From: Casuarina equisetifolia
Taxonomy: Eukaryota > Streptophyta > Magnoliopsida > Fagales > Casuarinaceae
Length of the DNA: 64,000 nt
Direction: 5' to 3'
Assembly: GCA_028551475.1 (NCBI GenBank)
Contig: CM052360.1
Coordinates: forward strand, 3,274,501 to 3,338,500
A program made the translations under genes and the position numbers. The notes below the pieces were generated by a model. That model did not search any database. It worked only from the letters and a program-made list of their open reading frames with translations, and was not told the origin of the DNA. Of this stretch, positions 1-13,123 are shown piece by piece. Position 1 is the stretch's first letter, and each line of letters opens with the position of its first letter.

Positions 1-1680
1 GTATATGAGGACATTATTAGGAAGCGCTGCTCAAATGATGGTGCCATAAGCGGACTGCATTAGATGTCTACTTAATGTTTATTATTGGTACTAACCTTGC
101 TACCCAAAGTACGAGATGTTATTGTCCGGGGTAAAAACGGCATACACAATTATTGTACAAAGAGTATGATTTTGTGATTTCATTTTTTTTCCCTCTCACG
201 CACCAACTTTTAGTTAGTTGGGATTTAAGTAAATATTTTGCACTTAGTTACGAGTCTTTTGTTTAGGCCAAGGCCGTGTATTTTTTTAGCCCAACCCGTG
301 TTTTGGAGTGTGTCGCATGAAGGGACAGTTAAATGGTCAAGAAAGGGAAATTAGGGTATTTCTAGTGTAATAACTAAAATCACCATTAAAGGTGTAAAAA
401 GGTCTAGTACCCCCTTTGTGACGCTAAATGTTGTTGATGTAACTATTGGTAGAAAGAAGAATTTCAGTGCTCCACTTGTTTCTGATTAACCAATTGATTT
501 TCCAATATATGCTCTTATGTGTCTTCTCATTTAGTTTGCAACAAATTGGTATTAAAGACAGCCTCATGTCATAAGATTGAACCAAGTAAAGGGAAACTTA
601 CAAAGAGAGTTATCTAAATTAAGCTAGAGTATGAGCTGCCTAAAGTGGAGCAATTATGGAGTGGATTGCTAGTTACAAAGTATAATACTTTGTTATAGGC
701 TTGTGGGGGCCTATGACAAGTTTGTGCTTATGTGCCCAAGTTGTGGATGATATTCAAATGAAACAATATGTGGTTAATTAATATATTTAGGCTTTTTGAC
801 ACAAAGCTATGGATTATCACATTTTTTATATAGTTAACTTCTTTCTTTTCTAATTATCCTTATTTTTAAGTAGAAAAGTCTATAGCAAAAAAGATATTAA
901 TTCTTTAATAACTTTTAAATGTGAGTTATTCTATCATTTATAAGTTGAGATTTGGCTTAGATTTTAAGCTTTTTTGTCGGTTTTTATCGTCCCAGCTTTT
1001 AAAATGATAAAAACTCGTGTAAAGTAATCTTTTCACCCTTGCCAAGTCCAAGACAGAATGACTTGAACATGTGAGCCAAGCCTACAAAACGCATCTACTT
1101 TAATTAAAGTTTCTTAAAGCTTCCCCTCCATTCTTGGCAAAGTGTTCCTCACCAGGTGCTTCTATTCTTGGCAATGAGCGAACCCTACAAAACGCATCTA
1201 CCTTAATTAACGTTTGTTAAAGCTTTCTTCCTTTCTTGGCAAAGTGTTCCTCACCGGGTGCCATTGGCAATGTGTTTCTCACCAGGTGCTGTTGGCAATG
1301 TGTTCCTCAGCATGTACTTTAGGCAATGTGTTCCTCACCATGTAAGGTTAGATTGATATTTTATTGTCTGAAAGTGAGAGGAAATATATAAATTAACTAT
1401 CATATTTCTGTTGTAGGTAATTAGTAGATATTTTTAAAAGTATTTGATTATGATTTCTTTTCATATTAGGGTAAAAGGAAAGATTATGAGAAAACCAAAT
1501 ATAATGAGACATATAAACACATGAAGTGAAATAAAATGAAAGTAAAGAGATTTTTTTGTATGTATGTGTTGGCTTTTCCTTTATCATAAAGAAAAGATTG
1601 CTCCTTTGTGTTGTGTAAGGTCAAAATGTGTTCACTTACAAGTCTTAGGAGATCATATAGATACGTCGCTTAAATATTTG
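1..1680. other. Non-coding upstream segment of SEO copy A
   Basis: No convincing gene is present. The segment aligns base for base, with scattered differences, to 56832-58515 upstream of SEO copy A2. Its first part also aligns to about 22978-23400. It is therefore part of a repeated spacer that lies between an SEO exon-7 relic and an A-type SEO gene. It is AT-rich, and its only open frames are short and not conserved in reading frame. A minisatellite at 1134-1345 is listed separately. Confidence 0.8.
1134..1345. repeat. Minisatellite built on a GGCAAtGTGTTCCTCACC unit
   Basis: The motif GTGTTCCTCACC, preceded by TTGGCAA and followed by AGGTGC or a variant, recurs about six times at irregular 30-85 bp spacing. 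A second motif, AAAACGCATCTAC followed by TTTAATTAA, is interleaved with it. The same array is at 57965-58180 in the duplicated segment. Single units are at 24180-24240, 61705-61775 and 62452-62530, so the unit is also dispersed through the cluster. Confidence 0.75.
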
Positions 1681-1685
1681 AAATT

Positions 1686-1816
1686 AAAAAAAGATAAAAT
1701 TAAAAGAAAAAAGAAAAAGAAAAAGAAAAAGAGAGAGAGAAAGAAGAAAGAAGTTCATAACTGGTAAAATGTGGGCCCATAAATGTGGAAAGGGCATCCC
1801 CTGATGGCTATAAATA
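1686..1816 (+). promoter_or_regulatory. Core promoter of SEO copy A: purine tract, TGGGCCCA, TATA box
   Basis: A pure A/G tract at about 1686-1754 is followed by a palindromic TGGGCCCA at 1772-1779 and a TATAAATA box at 1809-1816. The start codon of copy A is at 1876. The same order and spacing occur upstream of D, E and A2, which supports this as the cluster promoter. TGGGCC-type elements are known plant site II/TCP-class motifs; that this one is bound is inference. The 5' UTR would be about 35-40 nt if transcription starts about 30 nt after the TATA box. Confidence 0.7.
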
Positions 1817-1875
1817 GGAGCCAGGCTGCTTCACAACTTGCAGCAGCCTCCCTTCCTCCTCTTCCACAAAACGCC

Positions 1876-4800
1876 ATGCCCAGCAGTAAGGAGCCGCCAG
1901 TTGCCGCACAGCAAGCCCAGCGAGATGTTGAGGATGAGCTAAGCAAATTGGGCATCGGGCTTGTGAATCAAATTTATGCAACCGATGATCCTGTTTATGA
2001 AAAGCTTGACACCGACGCGGTTTTCGCCGTCGCCGAAAACATTCCAGAGCATGCCACCCAGATTGTTGACCGTCTCCTGAGGACATATGTTCCTGGGTCA
2101 ACAGATGTTCCTGTTGACACTTATATGGAGGTATATGCCCCTATCCATACGCTTCTACCCACATTATTCCGGAGTAATTTTTTCCCCTGTTCTGGTCCGT
2201 AGGTTAGAATACGCTATAGCCGTAACTCTTCCTAGACGAAGAAACCTCATCCGTCTTGTCGTCTTGAAATGGCTTTGACATGAGGGTCGAGATTTAACTT
2301 TTCTATTCTACGGGAGAATGAATATGCCAGGGATCTTAGTTATTTTTACCTACGTACGTGGCACTATTACTCTTAACTAAAGTAAGGCAGGATATGCGTT
2401 TTTTGGCTTCTCTTTCGTCGTATTTATCGTTGAGCTGTCTCACTGATATGTTTACTTACGATCAAAATAGGGTACCCAAGCATATGATGAGAACCTGGAG
2501 CAAAAGACCCCACAAGTTAGCCTTTGTCGACTGTCATGTATAATCAAGCGGCTCTCCAGCGAGGTAAAAAAGAATAGTTTGTAGACTAAATTTCGGACTA
2601 AGTTGAATGAGATCCTTTTGCTATATATAAAGAGCATATTTCATAATGACAATCGTGGAATGTTAGATGGCATGCCCCGATGAGTCTACTCCTGTGGAAC
2701 CACCGATTTCAATGCTTAGAAAAGTCTCACGCTCTTCATGGGATGCCAAGGCAATGCGTTTGCAGCTTTTGCTCTGGAGTACTAGAATTTCTGGTTTGCC
2801 CAACGACACTCATCGGAACTCCCCGAATCAGTGGGGATTCTGAAACATACACCGGCCATCTTAGATCTTCAGAAATATCGAAATGTAATTGATGAACTTC
2901 AAAGCCTGATCAAGGCCACATCGGAATTTATCAAGCACATTGTTGGAAGTGCTCATCCCATCCCACATCGGTAACGGACGGCTTGGATATGAGCCTTATT
3001 AAGTTGATTTCTCTCTCTTCTAATTGAGCTCTTTTGTGGGAGTTGGGCCCTTCTTAACATGGTATCGGAGCGGGTTGAAGTCCGTGTTTGGTGTTGGGGC
3101 TAGATGGGGTTAGATGGGCTTGTTGTTTAACCCATGTTCACCCTTTACCAATAAGGAGAGGGGGCATGTTGGAAGTGCTCATCCCATCCCACATCGGTAC
3201 CGGACGGCTTGGATATGAGCCTTATTAAGTTGATTTCTCTCTCTTCCAATTGAGCTCTTTTGTGGGGGTTGGGCCCTTCTTAACACACATCGTTGAGTTC
3301 GAGAAGAAAATAATCCACGGTAAAAAAGTATCAGAATTACAAAATTTCTAAGACCGAATCCCCACGGATGTTTACTGGGCTATCAGAACTATTTTGGCTT
3401 GCACGACTCAAATGTGTTGTCCCGGTGAGAATGAGTAAGTTCTTGTCCCCCACATCAGCTATATGTGGTGAAATCGTTTCAGTAGAAGAGTTATGATGAA
3501 ATAATTGGACCGTAAAATTTGTTCATTTAATCATATGCAAAATGCACATGATAATCTAATGGTTGTAGGAACAAGATAGATGAACTATCAATTTCTGTTA
3601 CCAGAATCAACAGGATGCTCAACTCTCTTAAGAGGGATATAAGAGAGTACAAAAAACAAGAAGGTTATTCTCTGGGACGATTTCACTCATACTGAAGCAA
3701 CTTACCTTGGGTATGTAGCTCACGTAATATAATGTCTTAAAACTGGGAAAAGCTGCTGATCACGATTCTTGTCCTCTACAGGTGAAATTAAGGATTACAA
3801 GAAACTGGAGAGAGACTTTTCGAACTTCTGATGAGATCACGGAGTTGATGTTCAGTGAGGTTAAGTGGCGGCTGCTAGATGGTTCTACTAAGAAATGGGT
3901 TGGCTCTTCTAGCAGCGTTTTTGAGTTTTACTTCTATTTTTGGTATCACTACTGTATTTTTTTAAAATTATTTTTTACCTTTTTCAGTTGCTAGAACTGA
4001 ATCTTATACTAATCCTTCCAAATTATGTGCCAATAGGAACAACAAGAATGTTTAAATGTTCAATAGTTTACCAAAGTTTCATAATCGAATTGCAAAAACT
4101 GGTTAACATCGACGTGCTGAAAGAAAAGAGGCTTCTGTTACTAATTTCGACCCTAGAAATATCTACTGAAGAGGTCTCGGTTCTAAAGCTAATATACGAT
4201 GAGATTATGAAGGAGGAGAAGTATAGAATTGTATGGATCCCAATGGTGCAGTTGCCCACTGACTTGCCAGAGGACTTTCAGGAGTTGCAGTCTGAGATGC
4301 CCTGGTACATAGTACAGGGCTTTACATCATCAGTAGGCATGAGGCTCATTAAGAGCGTGTCAAACTTCGAGAACTGGCCCCTCCTTCTGGTGATGAACCC
4401 ACAAGCGAGGGTGGAACACCCAAACGCACTCCACATGATTCATGTATGGGGAGTGAAGGCTTTTCCTTTCACGATCACGAAAGAGGAGGAACTTTTGGGC
4501 CAAGCAAATGTGATGGAAGTCATCCTGAAGAACATCAATGAAGACATAAATTGCTGGGTTAAGTTGTTTCTCTGTCCGAAATTTATATACGTATATAGAT
4601 TCCAAGGGGGACAGGGTGTTTGATAACACAAATATGCACACACTTGCACTTATTCATGTATGCCATTTCAAGAAAAATTCATGAAATGGATCCGAATAAA
4701 AATTTGAGGTTTAATGTATCTTGTTCAATCAGATCAAAGAGAGGAAGTACATTTTCTACTATGGAGGCAAGGACAACTCGTGGATCGAACAATTTGAGGA

Positions 4801-5261
4801 AAAAGCCACTTCCTTCAAGGAGAAATACAACATCTCCTTCCAGTTGTTTTATGTTAAAAATGAAGACAATTTCTGGAGGGCCATACAAAGCTTATTCTTT
4901 TGCAAGACTCGCGAGAAAGCCGAAGTGGACCCTCTGATGCTAGAAATTAAAAAATGGCTTTCCTACGAGAATGAGAGTGGATGGGCTGTGCTGTACAAAG
5001 GGTCTAGAATGGTGACAAGTGGTCATGGTACAGTAATTCTGGAAGTCTTCAATCGATTTGGTGAATGGGGGGGGTGATGTGCCTGAAAAGGGCTTCGAAA
5101 AATGTTTCTTAGAATGCCTCAAGAAGTTCTCTAAAGATGAGCCATGCTGCCACATTGACATTCCAATCACAGCTGAAGTAGAACATCTAAATTGCCCTCA
5201 CTGTTCCTCCGAAATGGAGACTTATCTCAGCTTTAAGTGTTGCCATGTGGGGGTGCTTTGA
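1876..5261 (+). pseudogene. SEO: SEO copy A, decayed sieve element occlusion gene
   Basis: Phloem P-protein family. Exons read from conserved junctions: 1876-2130, 2471-2563, 2667-3434, 3569-3663, 3782-3898, 4102-4557, 4733-5261. Exon 1 (85 codons) and exon 2 (31 codons) are open. Exon 3 begins MACPDES and has a 4-nt deletion near 2757, a TAG at 2783 where relatives have Trp (EYWNF), a 345-bp TRIM insertion at 2941 and a TAA at 3349. Exon 5 has a 1-nt insertion. The exon 6 acceptor is CTG instead of CAG, although exon 6 itself is open (WIPMVQL, MPWYIV, HPNALHMIHVWG). Exon 7 starts IKERKYIFYYGG and shifts frame in a run of eight G at 5067-5074. The rest (HIDIPITAEV, METYLSFKCCH) is readable in the next frame. 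I infer it is a pseudogene; the G run could be a sequencing error but the other lesions could not. Confidence 0.88.
2941..3285 (+). mobile_element. Complete TRIM element in exon 3 of SEO copy A
   Basis: A miniature LTR retrotransposon of 345 bp. The LTRs are 119 bp each, at 2941-3059 and 3167-3285, begin TGTTGGAAG and end CTTCTTAACA, and differ at only a few positions. The primer binding site TGGTATCGGAGC starts at 3060, directly after the left LTR, and fits initiator Met tRNA. A purine tract (GGAGAGGGGG) precedes the right LTR. The target-site duplication CACAT is exact at 2936-2940 and 3286-3290. The 107-bp interior has no coding capacity, so movement would have needed proteins from another element. 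Confidence 0.95.
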
Positions 5262-6370
5262 ACGCACTACTCTCGCTAATGATATTACAACAAAATAATT
5301 GATGTTGGTGACTAAATTCGCGGCTACATATGTCACTAGTATGAAGAAGTTTGTCGTGTAATGCAGATAATAGGAGCATCTTAATATGTGTTTGATCTGT
5401 TGCCCATTTTAAGGGAAGTATCTATGTAACAATTTGATGCACTTGGTGTAATCGAAGGCGTGTCTACTATCCGTGGCTCATTTTTGTCTTTCGTCAGGTT
5501 CTTTTAAACGGAGCCCAACACGTCGTCCTGCGCTTCGCGGAAAGTGGCTAATGGACATTTTAAAAATTAAGAGAACATGATATCAAATTTTAGCCTATAT
5601 TTGAAAGCCTGATAAGAGTTTGTGTCTTTTACATCTTTTAGTATTCCATACCATATCCAGAGTTGAAGGAGGTAATCCGATTGTCCAAGAAAACCCGAAA
5701 GAACTCGCCAGAAATTGCAGTAGGTTGTAGGAAAATTAAGATAAAAGAAACGAAGCTTTAATCTCAAAATTTGTAATTTACAAGTGTACAATGATGGCAA
5801 ATTTATAGCCTAAACTAATCTACAAAAAAGGAACAATCAATCTATACATTCAAAGCTTGATTTTTTGTTGATTTCCGTCCGAAGATGATGATTTGATGGA
5901 GGATATTTTAGGTTGCAAGGATGGTTAAAGAATCGGATCCTCGGTCAGAAAAATGGAAGGATATTGACGAGGGCCGAAGAAGGAAAATGAGGTTGATTTA
6001 CTCTCCTCCTTCGGCTATTCGAACAATGCCAGCTGCTGCTGAGACCGGCAGACGTGGCATGTTCATATATGATTTTCTGCTAACGTGAGAGCCAACCTGG
6101 GGCTGACATGGTGAATCTGACGTGGATGCTGATGTGGCTTTTAATGTCTAGGAAGGATTGAGAACAATAGGAAGTTAACAAAATGAAACTGTTGCATTAC
6201 ATGAGGATTTTTATTGGCCAGGATCGATAATATGATTTGGACAAAAAGCAGATAATTTTTGTATTTTGACCTTTTACGTAGTCTAACTAGCGAGAAAGAA
6301 AAAAAAAATGCTGAGTTGGATCATTCTGAAGACAGCAAATAAAAATAAATGAAAATGGTGGTTTTATTTT
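5262..6370. repeat. Conserved 3' flank module of A-type SEO genes
   Basis: No SEO exon is present. The segment aligns along its length with 42267-43460 after copy E, and its first part with 46736-47290 after relic H and 29472-29750 after D. From about 5700 on it resembles a retroelement LTR in minus orientation (short GACGTGG repeats, AT-rich), but I could not define termini. A minus-strand frame at 5567-5800 (77 codons) is open in both the A and E copies. It ends where copy B begins. Confidence 0.7.
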
Positions 6371-7040
6371 TTACAACAGTAAAAGTAGTTTGTGAATTAA
6401 ATTTGGACTACGATGATTGTGATCTTTTGCTTTGTTTAAAGTCATAATAGCAACTTTAATAATGACAATCGTGTAATACTAGATGGTGTGCAAGGCTTCT
6501 CGCGAAGCAATAGCACACAGAACAAAGATATCGATGCTTTCCGAACTCTCAAGCTATCTCTGGGATGCAGAGGGAGCGATGGTGCTTGCAGCTTTTGCTA
6601 TGGAGTACGGGGGGGGACTTCTGGCTCCTTGCCAAACTTCACTCATCTAAGCAGCTCGCGAAATCTGTGGGGATCCTAAAACGAGTACCTTCCATCTTAA
6701 TGAGTCGAGGCCTTGAAAAATATGGAAAAGCGCTTATTGGAATTAACAACGTCATCAAGGCCACATCAGAAATCATTGAGTGCATCGGCGAGTTGGAGAA
6801 GCTATCGATCTATGATACGAAAGATGTTCCAGAATTATGAACTGTCGTGGACCGTATCCCAGTCGATGTTTCTTGGGCTATCACAGCTATTGTAGCTTTT
6901 ACAACTCAGGTACACGAAAAAGTTCTTTCCTCGACGTAAGCTATGTATGATGAAATTCTTTGAGTTGAATTTCCAATCATATCAAACTTACACGGGTGGC
7001 AGATTTTTACATTCTAAACGGGAAGATAAGATAAAATAAT

Positions 7041-7604
7041 TGTTGCGGAAGTGACTCCATCACATGAACATATAAACACATAAATAAAAAATAAACATAC
7101 AAGAGACACAAGATTTAAGAGGTTTGGACCAACACAATATCCTATGTCCCCCGTCATTGGTGCAGCTACCGGCGCCTTCTCCTCTTATTAGATTTCTTCA
7201 TGAGAATACAAAGGTGTCGATTACAATATTCACACATATAGCTCTCACACAGCTATTCTTAATACTCATAGCAACTCACTTGATTCTTTCTTGGCTTGTG
7301 GCTTCTACACAAAGTAGCACTCTCTGGTTGCCGCCCTAATGAGGCACGAGCTGCCGCCTTCATGAGGCATGGGCTACCACCCTCATGAGGTGTAACCCTC
7401 TCTCTTTTTGGCCCTTAGGGTTTTCCTATGATTTTCCCTTTTTATACTAGCACTAAAAGGGGAGTCCTAGCTGGATATTGCTAGGAGTCCTAACCAGATA
7501 CCATTAGGAATCCTAATCAATACAGAGGAGAATAATTCCTAGAATATTCTTATAACATGCATGGAATATATCTAGGCTTACTAATTTTCACTCTAATCCT
7601 AACA
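7041..7604 (-). repeat. LTR (3' LTR in element orientation), 564 bp
   Basis: Starts TGTTGCGGAAG and ends CTAATCCTAACA on the plus strand. It is 47 bp longer than its partner. Most of the difference is a GC-rich repeated stretch near 7325-7390 (copies of a CATGAGGC / TGCCGCC unit) that is present once in the other LTR. Confidence 0.9.
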
Positions 7605-10600
7605 ATTTTCCCATTTGGAGTAAAATTAGTGCAACAACCCTGCACAATAGGTTAATTTGCTGCATATATGACCTTTGAGCCCTCCACTAGTTGAGCATCT
7701 TCTCAGCATTAATCCACCATCCCGATTAGTACATTAGCTACATCTGAAGACATCTCTTCTTTAGCTTTCTAAGCTCTACCTCCATCATTAGTGAAGGGAG
7801 ACTCAACTAAATAACACATCAGTTGCATGGAAATATGTATTTCCCCTAGTTCCTCAAGCTCTTTCTTTATCTTTAGATAAAAGGGATACCCAGCTGAAGG
7901 TGTATCATCTTTGAATGGTCAAAGAAATCAAGCTTACATCAGGCTCTTCTATGAATTGCCAAAAAACTCATGAACTTCATGGCTCCCATAATCACAGCTA
8001 CCTCCTGGCTTCCACAAATGGCACCTTTACCACTAACTCTAGCTTATCTAGCTAGTCTTCCAACCAACTGTGAAGATTCACTAAGTCGGACTCCATATCT
8101 CACTACAAAGAAGTCCTACCATAGACGTCCATGTCTATTAATCAATTTGCTCCATATGCAATACCTGACCTCAACAAGTCTCTCCTCAAGCTGTCTACTG
8201 CTGGGACAACCTCAACAGTCTTTAATCATGTCCATCTTTCAACAATTCAAAATATCAACAAAGAACATGCGTGATAGGCATTCAACCTCTAATGAATGGA
8301 CTCTTTATCTCTCGATCTCCCTCTTCAACTCAATCTAGTTGAAGGAATCCCACATTACTTTATCTTGAGTATCTCCTCCCAAGGTATATATCGTGTCACT
8401 CAGGTCTTCTATAACAAATTCTGTCATAAGCTCCCTTTGCAACTTCTCCAAAGATCCTTGCAAGGTTCAACAACTAATCATGCTGTTAACATACTTGAGA
8501 AGTGAATAACATACCAAAAAAGAAGGGAGTCACCCTGAAGTAAACATCAACATTATTGCTTGAGCATTTAACAAATCCATGCATGCTCATGAATTTGTAT
8601 AACTTCAGGTATATTGCCTGAGAAATAAGAAAAATTTGTATGATCCTCTTCTATCCGTACATCATATTCTCCTTTAACATTGAATCCCACGAGTTGCAAC
8701 ATAGAATGCCATAAAAAAACTCAATATCACCCATATCAAAGTTCTTATGATCAACAAGGAGAATGTATCGCGTCACTCTATAACTGTCCACGTCATATGG
8801 TGCATCATCTGATAGCCAGCTACAACTAATCACAATAGGTAATCGCACCACCATAAATTCCCCCTCAAACATGAGCTCGCACTAGGGAATATCTCATTAC
8901 TCTCTTGTGGACGTTTCAACCATAGAGTGATCAAAGATGAAAAATGAATCTCACTGCTTATATAGTCACTAGGGTAGCAACTAGAAAGATAACATCAACC
9001 AACTGAGCAATCTCAGGTACATCAACTCTATAGCAACCTCTGCTCATCTGTTAGTTCCCCCTTAACTATGGCCTATCAAATGCTCCCTGAATGAATACTA
9101 CATCTCTAAGTGTCCATGTTATAAGCAGTCATGTAACTGAGCAATCCTAGGTAACCTCTGCTCACCTGTTAGTTCCCCCTTAACTGTGGTTTTATCAAAC
9201 TTTCCTTGAATGAATACTATATCTTTAAGTGTTCATGTTGTAGGCAGTCTTTTAATCATTATCTTGCTATTTGCCAAAATATCAATTTTGACCTTGGGGT
9301 CTAACATATCATAAATCCCTTGGGTTTTATCAAACCCAAAATCAAGACACCTTCTATACTAGTGTGTCATCCAACCAGATTAATCTTGTGGAATCCAAAA
9401 ACGGAGAGAACCATCTCTACCTTCTTCACATATGTAATGTAACATCTCAAAGGAAACCAATCATACTTTAAGGAATAACTTTACTTTTGAGCTCAATAGT
9501 GATTCCTAAACTATCTTGCTATCTTGTAATCTCAACAATGTGAAACCATCACTTGAGACTTTCCTTCTTCTACCTCTTGCTTCTAATGTCATGTAACTCT
9601 ATCTCTCATATTTGTGACTATCAACTGACAACATATTAGAAGCATCAAATGAAGAGAACTATCCTCCTCAAATCCTCATTTAAGAGTATAACAACCTCTT
9701 GAGATATTAGCTTCTCTTTGAAATCTTATGTCTTGATCAACCACATAACTAAGAGATCCTAAATAACCACAGAATAGATAAAATTGTCTCCCCTTCTGCC
9801 AATGTCAGATAACTGCAGAAGAAACAGAGCTATCTCCGCCTCTACCATTGTCCAAAGACAATAATGAAGGTAATAGATGAAGAAATACCTCTTCCATCCT
9901 TATTCAAGAGCATATTCATCGACCTCTTGAAATATTAACATTCCATTGGAACCCTAAACATTTGGCCAAATGCATGACCAATAGATCCCAAATACCAAGT
10001 AGAGTACATAATAAAACTAGAGCAAAATCGATACAAAGAAGTCCAACATAAATCTAGCAACGACATCCATAATTCCATTAGTGACAACATAATAAGCACT
10101 GAATCAACCAAGACAAAGGTACCAATAGCCACTATTGTCCAATTTCATCTTTGTTATCCTTGATTCTATCAACCCATTCAATGTAAACCCAATTTAAGAT
10201 TAAACACAAGTTAGAAAACCAAGTCCAAACACCAATATTCATTAAATTTGGACCTCCTAGGAACTCGGAATCACAAACTAAATAAACCATCAAACACTAC
10301 TTAAAATTTTGAACAAGACTGGCCAAAAAATACTTGAAAAAAATCTCATCGGCGCATGTAACTCATGCTCCACCGATTTTGTCCACGTGTGGGCCTCACG
10401 TGCCTCATGTGCGTGCAAATCACACGCCTTGCACAAGCACCCACGCGTATAACTCACGTGCCCATGCATAATTGCGCCCAACCCAGCTCTCATACGGGTT
10501 GACCCGCTTCGTGACTCGACGCTGCTACTGCCATTTCTTCACTTTTTTGACTGCTTTTTGCTGAAAATCACCTCATACTCGGTTGTTGAACCATTCAGAC

Positions 10601-11874
10601 ACCTTATTTTCTCTGATCGGCCGCCGATTGCCAATTTTTCGCTGCCATCTGCGACATCTGCAACCTGATCTAGATTTTCTAACTACACGTCGCCGCCGTT
10701 CACCGATTTGCTATCATTGATGGAATCGGAATCTTCCATAGATCACCTCGACACCATTATCTTGCCATCAGTCATTGTCAATTGGCATAGATCAGTCAAA
10801 ACAGTTTCGGCCATCCATTTGCGATCTGATGGGTTAGAAAATTCAGGTCACACCTGACCCGTTTATGCAACTTGGCCTGTTCTCGGTGGGCTTGGTACTG
10901 ATCCAACCTAACTTTTGGCCCATTTGCTAAGGCCCATCTTAAGTGGGCTGGATCTTGTGCATATAGTTCTTAGGCTTGCCTCATGGGCTCGTATCGGCCC
11001 AACACTTTAGCTTGTTCCACTTGGGCGCAACCTAGCCCGATATTCTAGATATTTTAACCTGTGGGCTTGACTCGACCCATACCTGAATCCGCTACTCCGC
11101 GTGTGTACAGCACGCGCTAGATCTGTTTTATCTTGGTTCGCCCGCGCGCCCGATTCGATCAACTCCAGGTTCGGATCTACACCTCTCCACTCGGGTCCCG
11201 AACTGGGTTTTATGACCCAGTCTGAACTTTGCCGGCGCCAGCGCTGCTGACACCGATTCCTTCGCTTCAGCCATCGTCTGGCAATTTTTTGGCGACCGTT
11301 TTTCATGAAAATCTCCAGAATTGTAAATCAGGACACCTTGATTTCCAATCTAGCCTTATTTTCTCAAAAAAGGGTCAAACAAAGTAGTAATTTCAACTTC
11401 CTTTTTTGGGCCATGTGGGTTTAACATAACCTATAACTTCTTGATCAATTTCCAATGAAATTTGGAATTTTTTGGCCACTAAGAAGTTGGAAATCACATA
11501 GACGAAGTCCAGAGAAGAAAATCCATACCTCAATCGCCAATTTTTGACCTTTCTCACCATGGGTTGCATGCCAAGTGTTTGACAAAAGGTTTCTTAAAAC
11601 AAAACCTTTGTTGATAGCTTCTTTCTTGTGCACGCTATGCTCAATTCACATTGAACAACCGTTCTTTCACTTGCTGCTTGACAAAGATAAGTTTTGAAAC
11701 TCGAAAAAAAAGAACCCATGTAGAAAAATCACCTTTTTTTTTTCTTCACATAAAAACCAAATCTTTGGTTAAGAAATACCAAGAGGAGTTGTCAACGTCT
11801 TGTTCAATACCATTCTAGTTCTATATGTTCCATGTAATGCTCTCGAGCCATGGAACCTGGCTCAGATACCACTT

Positions 11875-12391
11875 TGTTGTGAAAGCGACTTCATCACATG
11901 AACATATAGACATATAAATAAAAAATAAACATACAAGGGACATAAGATTTAGGAGGTTCAGACCAACACAATGTCCTATGTCCCCCGTTACCGGTGCAGC
12001 TACCGGCCCTTCTCCTCTTATTAGATTTCTTCATGAGAATACAAAGGTGCTGATTATAATATTCACACATATAGCTCTCACACAACTATTCTCAATTCTC
12101 ACAACAACTCACTTGATTCTCTCTTGGCCTGTGGCTACTACACAAAGTAGCACTCTCTGGTTGCCACCCTTATGAGGTGTAACCCTTTCTCTTTTTGGCC
12201 CTTAGGGTTTTCCTATGATCTTCCCCTTTTATACTAGCACCAAAAAGGGAGTCCTAGCTGGATATTACTAGGAGTCCTAACTAGATGCCACTAGGAATCC
12301 TAATCAATACAAAGGAGAATAATTCCTAGAATATTCCTATAACATGCATGGAATATATCTAGGCTTACTAATTTTCACTCCAATCCTAACA
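11875..12391 (-). repeat. LTR (5' LTR in element orientation), 517 bp
   Basis: Starts TGTTGTGAAAG and ends CAATCCTAACA. It aligns with 7041-7604 with many substitutions and one main length difference, so this insertion is older than the two copia elements further right. The family also left an LTR at 20494-22510. Confidence 0.9.
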
Positions 12392-13123
12392 ATAATTGGT
12401 GCGTAATATTTGTCTATTTAATCCAATACAAGTGACCACGATAATTCAATGCTTGCAGGGACAAGATACAGGGACTATCCTTTTTGGCTTGGAAAATCGA
12501 CAACATCCTAGACTCTCTTAGGAAGTAGAGAAAACTTTGTGATCAACAAATAGGTAAGCCTCCGGGCTGATTTCATTCACATGGAAGCTAGTTACCTTGA
12601 ATTTGTAGCTTATAAGATATAGTGTTCTAAAATTGGGAAAAGATATAGTGTTCTAAAAATTCTTGTTAACTACGGAAAATTTGTTGCCTATAAGAAACTG
12701 CAAAGAATCTTATGAACACCAACCGAGATCATAGGGTTCTTCAAGTTGCCGATCTTTTCAGAGGATAATGGTCAACGGCTGATTGATGGTTCAACAAAAG
12801 AGTTGGTTAGCTCTTCTACCAGAGTTCTATTGCTAGTAGTATCACTACTCTTTTGTTTTGTTTTTTCTATTTTTTTCTTTGTCGCAACTACATCATTTAT
12901 AATTCCCTGCACCTGAAATATTGTAACATTTCATCTAAATTATGTGCCTAGAGGAAAAAGAAACATGGTTGAATATTCAACACTTGTTTAAATTTTTAAA
13001 ATTGTGTTGTACAAACAGGTTGACATTAACGCGTTGAGAGGAAAGAATTTTCTATTATTAGTTCTTCTATTGATGACGTCTCAATTTTGGAGACAATTTA
13101 TGAGGAAATAAAGGAGACACGTT

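Larger units (their letters stand above)
7041..12391 (-). mobile_element. LTR retrotransposon inserted in intron 3 of SEO copy B
   Basis: Direct terminal repeats are at 7041-7604 and 11875-12391, both with TG...CA ends. The target duplication ATAAT at 7036-7040 and 12392-12396 is exact, and the joined flanks match intron 3 of copy F at about 53751. A primer site for initiator Met tRNA (TGGTATCTGAGCC on the minus strand) is at 11859-11871 and a purine tract is beside 7605, so the element points left. The 4.27-kb interior has no frame over about 120 codons. Short minus-strand matches to a copia integrase-RT linker (RDVVFIQ, repeated in tandem near 9030-9230) suggest a badly decayed Ty1/copia element. 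A large non-coding derivative is the alternative. Confidence 0.85.

Noticed and set aside
1564-1767. 67-codon lysine-rich frame before copy A
   Set aside because: It is a translation of the A/G promoter tract and not a gene.
1783-2202. 139-codon frame starting at 1783 as the SEO copy A protein start
   Set aside because: Its start lies before the TATA box (1809-1816) and it reads past the exon 1 donor at 2131. The ATG at 1876 fits promoter, homology and phase.
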